From Salegentibacter maritimus (GTDB lineage: Bacteria > Bacteroidota > Bacteroidia > Flavobacteriales > Flavobacteriaceae), in contig NZ_JAEHOK010000015.1 of the NCBI RefSeq assembly GCF_016236915.1, forward strand, positions 1 through 64,000: DNA of 64,000 nucleotides, given 5' to 3'. Of this stretch, positions 26,429 to 35,088 are shown piece by piece (positions within the stretch are counted from its first letter, which is position 1; the number at the start of each line of letters is the position of its first letter). The notes beneath the pieces were generated by a model. The model searched no databases. It saw only the letters and a program-made list of their open reading frames with translations, and was not told the origin of the DNA. Made by a program: the position numbers and the translations under genes.

Positions 26429-26451
26429 AAAGAGCCCAAACCGGGCTCTTT
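26429..26451 (+). terminator. Terminator between AcpH and the first lipoprotein gene
   Basis: The arms AAAGAGCCC (26429-26437) and GGGCTCTTT (26443-26451) are exact complements with a five-base loop, starting just after the AcpH stop codon. It can also serve the convergent lipoprotein gene, where the minus strand carries a T-run. Confidence 0.85.
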
Positions 26452-26477
26452 AGTTTTAAAGATTACATTCCCTCAAT

Positions 26478-28166
26478 TTATATTCCTGGGTTTATATGAT
26501 CTACGTCATTTAAACTGGCAGGATCATTGGAAATATTTATGTTATCCATTCCAAAATCATTCCCTTCCCAGTTTCCATCGGGATCTGAAATTTCGAAATC
26601 TATATTTCCAGAACCATCTGCCATAAGAATAAATCCAACTTTAGTCCAGGTATCATAACCGGCCAAGTCACTAATCTCAAACAATGCTATTTGTGCACCA
26701 TTAGCTGTTATTTCAAGCTGAGCGTCATTGCCACCGTCACCTTCATTAGGAGTACTAATGTCTACCAAATCCATGGTTATGTAATAAACATCCCCATCGC
26801 ATACAGTTGGTATATTTTCTGAAAAATAAACACGTCTAAGGGTTTCATTAGGGTTTAAATCGTCTCCATCAAAAATTACAAATTTACCATTGCTATCATT
26901 ATCGGCATCCAAAAGGCTTGGGAAACCACTATAGAATTCGTGTGCGTTAGTTACAATATTATAAGTACCGTATGGGTCTTCACCAGTTGTTTCACTCCAG
27001 GCATACTCGGTACCTCCTATTGTTACATCACCAAAACTTTCAGCATTATTAAAGTCTTCTGATTCATTAACTACACTAGCTAATAAACAAGGGTCTGAAT
27101 CTTCACCGCAGTATTCACCACCTTCTCTAAAGTGCCAGTAATTATACTGTTCGGTTTCCGAATCATAAAGTTGATCAATTTCGGCTGCTGTAAAATCTCC
27201 TCTTCTAATAAGGGTGCCTTGAGTATCCCCAGGTGAATCAAGCGTATACAGTTCCGCATAGAAAACCTGGCCTTCCCTATCTGGTAAAGCTATACATAAG
27301 GGAGAAGCTTGTGTTACCACTGCATTTTCACCTTCGTCGCTCCATACAGCATTGTTAGAAGCTACCACGAAAGCATCATCTTCATTAAATGTAACATTAC
27401 CCAAATCTGTGTTAGCTGGATATTCCCATACTTTAATCATAAAATTAGAAGGATAATGACGCCCCTCATCTGTACATTCATTTCCAAAAATACAGATGTA
27501 TTGTAATGGAAGCATCTCAAAATCGAAGAATAAATAACCGTATTCTTGTGCAAAAACCTCATCATAACAAAGTACTTCTAACTCTATATAAGTTTTTGTG
27601 CCATTCTCTAACTGAACACTTTGAGGAAGTGGGTTCTCAACAAAATTTTCAAAGTTGGCAGGCCCGTAGCTATCGTTAGAAGATGGTGCGATATAAAGTA
27701 CCTCTCCTGCAGCATTTCTTACATCAAAATAAATAATGGTATATTCACCGTTTTCCAGTTCAAGAAAACTTTCCTCGTAGGTTAACCAGTTTGGCATTCC
27801 ATCGCCATCACTATCATTATTATCAACTGGAATGATGTCAATATCTACCGCTTCGGCATTACTGGCATCTCCATCATCCACATAATTAGTTGAATTTTCA
27901 TCTCCAACAGCTATTACGGCCCGTATAAAACTGGGTACGGTGTCTTCATTCTCACAGCTGGGTACCTCACCCTCCCCTAAAATATGATTTTTGGTTTGAG
28001 CAGCGCGCTTATCTTCAAAGTCTTCTAAAAACACCTCAAAAGAAAGGCTTGAAGTGTTTTCCCCACCTGGACCATCGGGATCATCAGGGTTGTTGTCCTT
28101 ACTACAGGAAGTCATAAACATTGCAGCTATTGCTACAAATGCCAAACAAAACTTAAAGTTTTTCAT
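26478..28166 (-). CDS. Array lipoprotein 1, with jelly-roll-like C-terminal tail
   Basis: A lipoprotein signal (MKNFKFCLAFVAIAAMFMTSC, Cys21) leads to a module shared with four neighbours. It includes IPVDNNDSDGDGMPNWLTYEE, LEVLCYDEVFAQEYGYLFFDF, ICIFGNECTDEGRHY and HFREGGEYC. The C-terminal part (about 375-562) is different: a segment with EDFNNAESFGDVTIGG, FVIFDGDDLNP and GNDFGMDNINIS looks like a carbohydrate-binding-like jelly roll (resembling DUF642 or CBM folds). That is a weak inference. The protein is acidic and probably surface-exposed or periplasmic. It is closest in its N-terminal module to the next gene upstream, which also has the LCYE/GYLFFDF wording. Its function is unknown. 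Confidence 0.75.
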   Translation of the reverse strand: MKNFKFCLAFVAIAAMFMTSCSKDNNPDDPDGPGGENTSSLSFEVFLEDFEDKRAAQTKNHILGEGEVPSCENEDTVPSFIRAVIAVGDENSTNYVDDGDASNAEAVDIDIIPVDNNDSDGDGMPNWLTYEESFLELENGEYTIIYFDVRNAAGEVLYIAPSSNDSYGPANFENFVENPLPQSVQLENGTKTYIELEVLCYDEVFAQEYGYLFFDFEMLPLQYICIFGNECTDEGRHYPSNFMIKVWEYPANTDLGNVTFNEDDAFVVASNNAVWSDEGENAVVTQASPLCIALPDREGQVFYAELYTLDSPGDTQGTLIRRGDFTAAEIDQLYDSETEQYNYWHFREGGEYCGEDSDPCLLASVVNESEDFNNAESFGDVTIGGTEYAWSETTGEDPYGTYNIVTNAHEFYSGFPSLLDADNDSNGKFVIFDGDDLNPNETLRRVYFSENIPTVCDGDVYYITMDLVDISTPNEGDGGNDAQLEITANGAQIALFEISDLAGYDTWTKVGFILMADGSGNIDFEISDPDGNWEGNDFGMDNINISNDPASLNDVDHINPGI

Positions 28167-28205
28167 AATAAATAATTTAGATTAATTAATAAAAGGTTTG
28201 AATTA

Positions 28206-28240
28206 TAAGCCTGTAAAAGAACCACCCAATGACAGGCTTA
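28206..28240 (-). terminator. Hairpin between lipoprotein genes 2 and 1
   Basis: The arms TAAGCCTGT (28206-28214) and ACAGGCTTA (28232-28240) are exact complements with a 17-base loop, downstream of gene 2 and upstream of gene 1. It has no strong T-run, so it may be an attenuator or RNA-processing hairpin rather than a terminator. Confidence 0.55.
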
Positions 28241-28258
28241 TGGGTTTAATATTGTGTG

Positions 28259-29707
28259 TTATTCATTAGAACTGCAGATTAATTGATCATCTACATTTGT
28301 TGCTGAGATCAATTGAAAATTATTATCCCCAAAAATTTGTCCGGGAAATAATGGCTCTGAGCAACTAGTATGAAGATCATAGTTTACTTCTGAAATTGTG
28401 AATTCCATCTCGGTCCAAACAGAAGGAGTTTCATTTCCTCCTGTTGTTGCCTCTCCTGTTAGAAGTATTATATCGTTTGGATTTACCACGTCATTAAATA
28501 TTTCGTAAGGAGAATTAGGACCGTTATGGGTAACTAGCAAATTTGCTGGGGTATTACCTAAAAATTTAACCTCTAAAAGTTTTATTTTACCACCCTGATC
28601 ATTATCACAAGGCACGCAATTTTCAGAAGGATCCTGAGGTTCTTCACCACATTCTCCTTCATTTTCGGTTAAATCATCCAGTAAAATGAAATTATCTTTA
28701 TCACCACAACAAGCTTCTCTAAAGTGGTAATAATAATGTTGTTGTTCTTCCTGGTATACATTTGTTAAATCCTGGGCATTAAAATTTCCTTCTCTTATTA
28801 AAGTCTCTGATTCGTCCTCTACCAGCCATATTTTCGCAAAATATTCCTCTGTTTCCGGAAGTGGGAAGCAGAGTGCATCGGCATAATAATGCTCTCCATT
28901 TTCATCGGTAAAGGTTTTTCTTTCATTTTGCGCCACTACCAATAAATCTCCCTCGCTTGAATCTTGCCATACTTTTATCTTGAATTGGGCAGGAATGTGT
29001 TTCTGATCTTCCCTACATACATTGCCATAAGTGCACAAGTAAATTAAGTTGCTTGAATTAAAATCGAAAAATAAATAGCCAAAAGCAAAAGCATAATGTT
29101 CTTCATAACACAGTACTTCTACCGGCTGATAGTATTTTACGCCAGGATGAATTTGCACTTTTATGGGTAAAGGCTTATTCACAAAATTATGATATTGAAT
29201 GCTTTGCGTATAATCTAGAGTACCTTCAGGAATTCTGGGAGCCATATAAATAATTGCTTCCTCATCCTCACCTGTAGCAGTGGCAACTGCAAAGTATTCA
29301 ATTGAATATTCTCCTTCTTCCAATTCCAAATCGGCTGATTCCTGGGTAAACCAGGCATCTAGATCTCCGTCCTCATCCAGGTCTGTTCCATTTGGGTTCA
29401 CTTTAATTTCTATTTTATTTGTGTTAGAATTTTTATACCAAACCCAATTACCGCTTTCATCTTTAAACTTAATTGCAAGCCTAACAAACAATGGATCTTC
29501 TTCTGAACATTTCGGGATTTTATTAGAACCGAGAGAACGTTGCTTTTTAAACTCACTGCGGTTGGCCAGGTCGCTTAATACACTTCCAAAGGAGAGTTTT
29601 CCTTTAACCTGAGAATCTTCTAATTGCTTTCCGACTTCTTCTTTAGCACAGGAAAAACAACATAACATTACAAATAATCCCAGGCTTACACGCATAAAAT
29701 TTTTCAT
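28259..29707 (-). CDS. Array lipoprotein 2
   Basis: The start at 29707 (MKNFMRVSLGLFVMLCCFSC) gives a lipoprotein with Cys20. The ATG at 29719 adds only four residues. The shared module is clear: SFGSVLSDLANRSEF, IPKCSEEDPLFVRLAIKF, PVEVLCYEEHYAFAFGYLFFDF, CTYGNVCREDQKH and YYHFREACCGD. The C-terminal tail (about 375-482) differs from the other members, with ENCVPCDNDQGGKIKLLEVKFLGNTPANLL and GQIFGDNNFQLISATN, and I do not recognise it. It is more like lipoprotein 1 than the three at the upstream end. The gene follows the astacin gene after a long gap, so it probably has its own promoter. Confidence 0.72.
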   Translation of the reverse strand: MKNFMRVSLGLFVMLCCFSCAKEEVGKQLEDSQVKGKLSFGSVLSDLANRSEFKKQRSLGSNKIPKCSEEDPLFVRLAIKFKDESGNWVWYKNSNTNKIEIKVNPNGTDLDEDGDLDAWFTQESADLELEEGEYSIEYFAVATATGEDEEAIIYMAPRIPEGTLDYTQSIQYHNFVNKPLPIKVQIHPGVKYYQPVEVLCYEEHYAFAFGYLFFDFNSSNLIYLCTYGNVCREDQKHIPAQFKIKVWQDSSEGDLLVVAQNERKTFTDENGEHYYADALCFPLPETEEYFAKIWLVEDESETLIREGNFNAQDLTNVYQEEQQHYYYHFREACCGDKDNFILLDDLTENEGECGEEPQDPSENCVPCDNDQGGKIKLLEVKFLGNTPANLLVTHNGPNSPYEIFNDVVNPNDIILLTGEATTGGNETPSVWTEMEFTISEVNYDLHTSCSEPLFPGQIFGDNNFQLISATNVDDQLICSSNE

Positions 29708-30284
29708 AGTTGGCCTCATTAAATTAATTGCTGAAATAAATCAGGCAAGCTTTAATATCTTGTAGGGAAGAATTATTAAATAGAAAGATTCTGGCCAGGT
29801 AGGATGTGCGCCTTAAAATCTTAACGCTAATCTATAGGAAGTAGAGATACTAATTTATAAGGGAAAACCTGTAAGATTAAACTAGTAAAATATTTTCTTT
29901 TATTAGTCTGTTTCTTACAGAGTTAAATGCAATTAAAAAGTATAGAAAAGCTGAGATGTTAAAAAACAACCAATATAACTGATGATCTGCAATTAGACTC
30001 GGTAAACTATAGACATCTATATTCCATTAAAAAGTAAAATACAAATTTAACCTACCCCTCTTAAATTATAGGTATCCTTATTTCGGAAGTAAATTTTAAA
30101 AATGAGATAGAATATCTTGAAAAAATTATCTTTAGAAATATTTAAACTCTAAAAACTTTATTTACTCATTATTTTATGTGGAAATGAACCTCAGCCTGTG
30201 TAGAAATTAAACCATTTATTATAAAAAAGCATAAAAAAACCCGGGTTGTAATACCCGGGTTAGTATAAAAATTATCGCGTGATT
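29708..30284. other. Gap between array lipoprotein 2 and the astacin gene
   Basis: These 577 bases are very AT-rich and hold no gene I can support. A terminator for the astacin gene is at 30238-30261. The rest should include the promoter of lipoprotein 2. I saw no clear TAnnTTTG in a convincing position. Confidence 0.55.
30238..30261 (-). terminator. Terminator of the astacin gene
   Basis: The arms AACCCGGGT (30238-30246) and ACCCGGGTT (30253-30261) are exact complements with a six-base loop. On the minus strand a run of seven T follows, 24 bp after the stop codon. Confidence 0.88.
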
Positions 30285-31307
30285 TTAAACCCAATACCAA
30301 CGATTATTTCTTAATTCAACTCTTTTAAAACCATATTTAGTCCAAAAATACCAAAGATCATTGGCCCTAAGTACAGTTACGCCACTAATAGTATAATACT
30401 TTCCATTTACGTAGGTAGGTTCACCACCATCTCCGGGATACATTGCATTAATACCTCTAATATCTCCTGAAGAAAGCCCCGATCTTTGAACTTTATAAGT
30501 ACTTCCATCCAGTTTCGTTATGGTAGGCTCACCATTTTTAGAAAAAGAGTAAGGACTGTACATCATTATCGATCCAAAATCCAAGCTACTGGTAAACTCA
30601 TCGCCATCAAAACCACTTGTCTCGTAAGTATGAAAGTTGTGCTCAGTACCACTTCGAACATTTTCGAAATTAACATCAATATAACTATTACGGTCCACTC
30701 TACTTTGCTCATGCCAAAGTCCTACGGCATGACCAATTTCGTGAATTGCGTTACCCGTTGTACAAGCACTAGCCAAGGTAATATTTTGGCGACCTCCAAT
30801 CATTCCAACATAAGAAGAACAACCAGAACCTGAAGTGAAATAAATATAATTAGATTCTCCAGATCTTTGAACAAATTTAAGAGTCGTATTAGCTTCAAAG
30901 TGGTCTATGGCATCATATACACGGTACTTATCCTGTAAATTATTATCTATTGCATAATAAACCGTATTTTTAGGCCACATACCGCGTATTCTACCGGTAC
31001 TTTTTTGTGCGGCCTCATCACTATCTAAAATAAGGCTTTGTGCAGATTTACTTGTTTGGTTCACCGGAATTAAAATATCACCCTGATATACATAATTCCC
31101 TTCCTGAGATTCTACAGGTATCCTTTGGCCCCCATAGTAAACCTCTAAAACAGGTCCAATTTGATTGGGATAAGCTACTTCGGTAAGTTGATCATTAATT
31201 TCTTCAGGGTTTAATTGCGTTTCTGATTTGTCATCTTCTAAAATTGGATCTTTACTACATGCCAGAATCGCCAGAACAGGTAATAACAAAAATTTGCTTT
31301 TTCTCAT
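30285..31307 (-). CDS. Astacin-type (M12A) zinc metalloprotease lipoprotein
   Basis: The start at 31307 gives MRKSKFLLLPVLAILAC, with the lipid-modified Cys17. A prosegment of about 80 residues (QGDILIP at 75-81) precedes the catalytic domain. The astacin zinc motif HEIGHAVGLWHE is at 189-200 with His189, His193 and His199 as ligands and Glu190 as base. The Met-turn SIMMYSPYSF (246-255) includes the Tyr250 ligand. A short C-terminal segment (about 300-340) is rich in Tyr and Trp. Myroilysin from Myroides is a known flavobacterial astacin. This one should cut proteins at the cell surface. It lies within an array of lipoprotein genes, so it may process or be associated with them. That link is only positional. 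Confidence 0.92.
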   Translation of the reverse strand: MRKSKFLLLPVLAILACSKDPILEDDKSETQLNPEEINDQLTEVAYPNQIGPVLEVYYGGQRIPVESQEGNYVYQGDILIPVNQTSKSAQSLILDSDEAAQKSTGRIRGMWPKNTVYYAIDNNLQDKYRVYDAIDHFEANTTLKFVQRSGESNYIYFTSGSGCSSYVGMIGGRQNITLASACTTGNAIHEIGHAVGLWHEQSRVDRNSYIDVNFENVRSGTEHNFHTYETSGFDGDEFTSSLDFGSIMMYSPYSFSKNGEPTITKLDGSTYKVQRSGLSSGDIRGINAMYPGDGGEPTYVNGKYYTISGVTVLRANDLWYFWTKYGFKRVELRNNRWYWV

Positions 31308-31719
31308 AAGTAGGGTACTCATTTTATAAATTAAATAATTAAAAAATTTGAATTTGATTTACAAAGGTCATTCCAAAAATTCACCTCAAAAACACTATAA
31401 ATATTTAATAGTCAGATTCCTACAAACAAAATCCATAACAGAAAGAAATTGCTTTTTAGAAAAATAATAAGATCAAAAAAAGAATCTCTGCATCTGCTTG
31501 CTATTACCGACATTTCAAGTTATTTACGGTGAAATTTATAAGTAAAACTTCAAAATTTAGCTCCGAACATAAATACTTTAAATGAAGGCTCTATTTTTTT
31601 TAACAAAAAAAAGCTGTGCGGATAATCCACACAGCCTCTTTTTACATCTCTCAAAAATAGGGAGAAGTAAAAACTACTCAGCTACTTAGTCACCCCCCGG
31701 TAAAAACCAGCTGAGATTA
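31308..31719. other. Gap between the astacin gene and array lipoprotein 3
   Basis: These 412 bases contain the terminator of lipoprotein 3 (31613-31635), two poly-A/T tracts, and presumably the astacin promoter. I see no gene. The stretch around 31685-31705 has an unusual C-rich run followed by GGTAAAAACC. Confidence 0.5.
31613..31635 (-). terminator. Terminator of array lipoprotein 3
   Basis: GCTGTGCGGAT (31613-31623) and ATCCACACAGC (31625-31635) pair with a single mismatch. On the minus strand a run of eight T follows. It lies 84 bp downstream of the stop codon. Confidence 0.75.
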
Positions 31720-33279
31720 TTATTCTCCAGACACATCGCAAATATTTGCTCTAAGGTCTATGGAAATTGGTAAATCACCTTCTGTGATATTTGGTATGGT
31801 TACAGATCCACCTTCATCCGGAACAGTAACTACTTCACAAGTTACACTTTGTAGCACTGTAACCTCTATATCTGCAATTTCATATGGAATTATGGGTGTA
31901 AGACCAACAAATAGTTCTCCATTCGTTATTTGTACTGTCCAGTCTCCGTAAGACACATTTGTTATAACAGGTCCGGCACTTTCCAGGTTAATGTTTAAAA
32001 CATCTGTAGATTCACAACCTGTTATTGCTTCTGGCAAACATGGCTCTAAAACAGTTTCGCCACACTCTAAATCAGGATTTCTTTCACATCCATCATTTTC
32101 CTCGTCGTTAGGAATTCCATCTCCATCTATATCAGAGTCACAAGCATCTCCGGTACCATCTTCATCTAAATCACCCTGACCTTCATTAGGTGTTGACGGA
32201 CAATTATCTTGCCCATTTGGTATTCCATCATTGTCACAATCATCGGCCGGATTTTCAGGATCGCATTCACCATTTCCATTCCCGGGACTGTCTCCGCCAC
32301 AATTAAAAAACAAATGCTCATAATCAACCGTTCCATCGTCATTCAAATAACCGGAAATATCATCCCATGAAAGGTCTACTTCTAATGGTTCTATACCTAC
32401 CGGATCGGGATAATTCCCCTCCCAATTAAGTAGCGTTGCTGTTAAGCGTATATATGGCTCACCACTTCCTTCACCATACTGTGGTGCAGGAACAGCTAAA
32501 CAAAATGGATCTGCATAATAGTCTCCTGTAGATTCATCAAACCCGGTTCCAGGAAGATTAGCAGTATCATGAAGCAACATCTCCTCATCTCCTCCAATAT
32601 AAGTTACAGCCAAACTATAATTTGCTGTAAAGTGACGCCCGGCATCATTGCAGTAATTAGCAAAAACACAAAGCTCATATAATACTTCCGGAATCAAATC
32701 AAAGAATTGATATCCATAAAGGTTTACCTCTCGATCATCAAAACATACTACCTCTATATCTACATACTTTTTTGATCCCGCTCTAATGGTAAAATCAAAT
32801 GGGAGCCCCTGATTAACAAAAGCACCATATTCACTTGCCGTGGTAGGGGTTACCCAAATTAAATTAGATGAGGCATCTTCAGGATCACCATCGTATACCA
32901 AAAATGAAGTTAAGGATACTGATGCCGTATTGGTTTCACTATTTGCAACCGGAATTTTGAGTCCTTCATCATAGGCGGTATAAAAAGTACCATTATCTTC
33001 CATTATTGGAACATTTATTTCTATAGTTCCTTCTAAGTCGGTACCCGCATTGTGTGTAAGCTCAACATGAGCATAAGCCGGAGCTTCTGAAGAGCATTCT
33101 GGAATACTTTGTTTGATTGCAGCCTTATTTAACATGCTATTTAAGCTTGCTCCAAGACTTAGTTCTGCAAAGCTATCGGTTCCCGGGTCGTTTGTTATTG
33201 TATTGTCTTCCTTGGTACAGGAAGCTAGTAAGAATGAAAATACAGCAATAAATGCCATATATTTTTTTAGTGCTTTCAT
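31720..33279 (-). CDS. Array lipoprotein 3, with calcium-binding TSP3-like repeats
   Basis: The lipoprotein signal ends at Cys21 (MKALKKYMAFIAVFSFLLASC). The shared module follows: LSLGASLNSML, IPECSSEAPAYAHVELTH, VDIEVVCFDDREVNLYGYQFFDL, CVFANYCNDAGRHF and EHLFFNC. After about residue 345 come Asp-rich repeats such as DDCDNDGIPNGQDNC and DIDGDGIPNDEEND, like the thrombospondin type 3 repeats of OmpA-type proteins, which bind calcium. The last 110 residues, from about 410, are a beta-rich tail of unknown kind. Members 3, 4 and 5 are closer to each other than to 1 and 2. Confidence 0.76.
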   Translation of the reverse strand: MKALKKYMAFIAVFSFLLASCTKEDNTITNDPGTDSFAELSLGASLNSMLNKAAIKQSIPECSSEAPAYAHVELTHNAGTDLEGTIEINVPIMEDNGTFYTAYDEGLKIPVANSETNTASVSLTSFLVYDGDPEDASSNLIWVTPTTASEYGAFVNQGLPFDFTIRAGSKKYVDIEVVCFDDREVNLYGYQFFDLIPEVLYELCVFANYCNDAGRHFTANYSLAVTYIGGDEEMLLHDTANLPGTGFDESTGDYYADPFCLAVPAPQYGEGSGEPYIRLTATLLNWEGNYPDPVGIEPLEVDLSWDDISGYLNDDGTVDYEHLFFNCGGDSPGNGNGECDPENPADDCDNDGIPNGQDNCPSTPNEGQGDLDEDGTGDACDSDIDGDGIPNDEENDGCERNPDLECGETVLEPCLPEAITGCESTDVLNINLESAGPVITNVSYGDWTVQITNGELFVGLTPIIPYEIADIEVTVLQSVTCEVVTVPDEGGSVTIPNITEGDLPISIDLRANICDVSGE

Positions 33280-33322
33280 AATTAAAGTTTTTTGGATTAA
33301 TATTTAGAATGGTTAATATAAT

Positions 33323-33351
33323 TTTACCAGGAGTGGTTAATTCCTGGTAAA
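33323..33351 (-). terminator. Hairpin between lipoprotein genes 4 and 3
   Basis: The arms TTTACCAGGA (33323-33332) and TCCTGGTAAA (33342-33351) pair exactly over ten bases with a nine-base loop. It lies just after the stop of gene 4 and before gene 3. No T-run is seen, so it may be an attenuator or processing site. Confidence 0.6.
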
Positions 33352-33362
33352 TAAAGTTTCAA

Positions 33363-35027
33363 TTAATAACAAGCCACGGCGTGTATTATAATATAAAAGT
33401 CGTCGCTATAGTCTCTCTCCCAGGTATAGGTAAGGGTGTTCACATCAACTATATTGTTGAGATTATACTGGCCGGGTGCAAAAACATTATTTCCAGACGG
33501 TGCAGTTTCACTCAAATTAATATGAAGTTCGTCTAAACTCACCCCTGTATTAAGCGTAATTTCCAAAGAGATTTCGTCTCCATCAATAGAAATTTCAGCA
33601 GTACCTATATGCTCTCCTTTCGAAGTATCATTTTGTCCTGCACCAGCCCAAATATCAAAGGTTTTACTAGTTCCGTCATCATCTTCCTGGAAGTGCTCAG
33701 CCCACCCCCATCTATTAGCATTTGCCAAGGTATTTAAAGCAGTATCGCCTTCCATATATGCGGTTTCGCAAGTATCACTACCCGGAACAGGACAACCATC
33801 ATTAGACTCGGGACCAGCCTGATAAGGACATTGATCAATACAGTCATTTAAACCATCACTATCTGCATCTCCTATACAATCATCTATTGGGCAACCACCA
33901 TCTAATGGATCTCCAAAATCTTCAGGACAAGTATCACATCCATCCGGAACTCCATCCTGGTCCATATCATCCCTATCATCATAACCTGGACATTCATCCT
34001 CTACATCGGGCACACAATCGCCATCTGTATCTTCTTCTGTAATGGGGCAATCATTAACCTGATCATCACAGTTAAAGAAAATATGTTCAAAATCTATAGT
34101 ATTATCTTCTCCAAAATATTGCTGAACATCATTCCAACTCAACTCAACAACTTTAGAATACTCCCCTGCCGGGTCGCCATAATTATCATCCCAGGCAATA
34201 AGAGTTACAGTAACCTTTAAATAAACATCGGAATCAGTTTCACCATACATAGGAGCAGGAATAACCAAACACAATGGTTCAGCATACCAATCTCCTGAAT
34301 TGTTGTCTTCGGTATTTCCTATTTCAGGAGATTCCCCCTCATATAGGTTAATTTCTTCTTCTCCTAACAGGTAATCTATATCTACATTATAATTAGCAGT
34401 GTAATGTCTACCATCATCGGTACAATAGTTCGCAAAAACACAGAATTCATATAATTTTACCGGTATAAGATCAAAAAATTGATAACCGTATAAATTCACC
34501 TCTCTGTCATCAAAGCAAAGCACTTCAACTGGCACATATTTTTTAGAGCCTGCACGCAGATTAAATACAATTGGTAATGGATCATTGACAAAATTTTCAT
34601 AATCACTACCTTCTTTTGGAGCTATCCATATTGGCATTACCCCTTCCCCGGGCTCTTCTGCATAAACCATAAAATCGGTTAGGCTAACTTCGGTTGTAGT
34701 TTCACCTTCCGGAATTGGAATAGCAAGCTCCTCATCATAATCTGTAAATAAACCTGACTCATCTACAAGTATAGGTACTACAACATCTACGTTGCCTAAT
34801 TCATGAGTTAACATTATTTGTGCATAAGCTGGCTCTTCATCTGTACAGGCGGGTATTTCTCCTTCAGCCTGGCGGTTTAAAAAATCATTTAATATTGGCC
34901 CTAATTCAATCATTGCCATTTTTTCGTCTCCTTTTTGCGTGTCTACAGCTTCATCTTGTGTACAGGAGGTAAAAATGAATAATGTGAATACTAAAGAAGT
35001 CATTAAATATTTAACTATTATCTTCAT
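33363..35027 (-). CDS. Array lipoprotein 4, with TSP3-like repeats
   Basis: The signal peptide ends at Cys22 (MKIIVKYLMTSLVFTLFIFTSC). The shared module includes IELGPILNDFLNRQ, IPACTDEEPAYAQIMLTH, VPVEVLCFDDREVNLYGYQFFDL, CVFANYCTDDGRHY and EHIFFNC. Asp- and Cys-rich repeats follow at about 325-415 (DTDGDCVPDVEDECPGYDD, DADSDGLNDCIDQC), again of the calcium-binding TSP3 kind. The tail (about 418-554, from ETAYMEGDTALN to IIIHAVACY) has RWGWAEHF, GAGQNDTSKGEHIG and a long beta-rich pattern, which I do not recognise. The module is very similar to its neighbours while the tail is not, which suggests tail exchange. Confidence 0.76.
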   Translation of the reverse strand: MKIIVKYLMTSLVFTLFIFTSCTQDEAVDTQKGDEKMAMIELGPILNDFLNRQAEGEIPACTDEEPAYAQIMLTHELGNVDVVVPILVDESGLFTDYDEELAIPIPEGETTTEVSLTDFMVYAEEPGEGVMPIWIAPKEGSDYENFVNDPLPIVFNLRAGSKKYVPVEVLCFDDREVNLYGYQFFDLIPVKLYEFCVFANYCTDDGRHYTANYNVDIDYLLGEEEINLYEGESPEIGNTEDNNSGDWYAEPLCLVIPAPMYGETDSDVYLKVTVTLIAWDDNYGDPAGEYSKVVELSWNDVQQYFGEDNTIDFEHIFFNCDDQVNDCPITEEDTDGDCVPDVEDECPGYDDRDDMDQDGVPDGCDTCPEDFGDPLDGGCPIDDCIGDADSDGLNDCIDQCPYQAGPESNDGCPVPGSDTCETAYMEGDTALNTLANANRWGWAEHFQEDDDGTSKTFDIWAGAGQNDTSKGEHIGTAEISIDGDEISLEITLNTGVSLDELHINLSETAPSGNNVFAPGQYNLNNIVDVNTLTYTWERDYSDDFYIIIHAVACY

Positions 35028-35049
35028 AATTCAATTTTTAAGAATTAAA

Positions 35050-35080
35050 TAAGAGATGTCCTTAAAAAGGACATCTCTTA
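35050..35080 (-). terminator. Strong hairpin between lipoprotein genes 5 and 4
   Basis: The arms TAAGAGATGTCCTT (35050-35063) and AAGGACATCTCTTA (35067-35080) pair perfectly over 14 bases with a three-base loop. It lies 8 bp after the stop of gene 5, upstream of gene 4. The T-run is weak, so it may attenuate rather than end transcription. Confidence 0.7.
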
Positions 35081-35088
35081 AACTTTTT

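Noticed and set aside
31720-35027. OmpA-type peptidoglycan-binding proteins, suggested by the TSP3-like repeats
   Set aside because: No OmpA C-terminal domain is present, and the shared lipoprotein module is of another kind.
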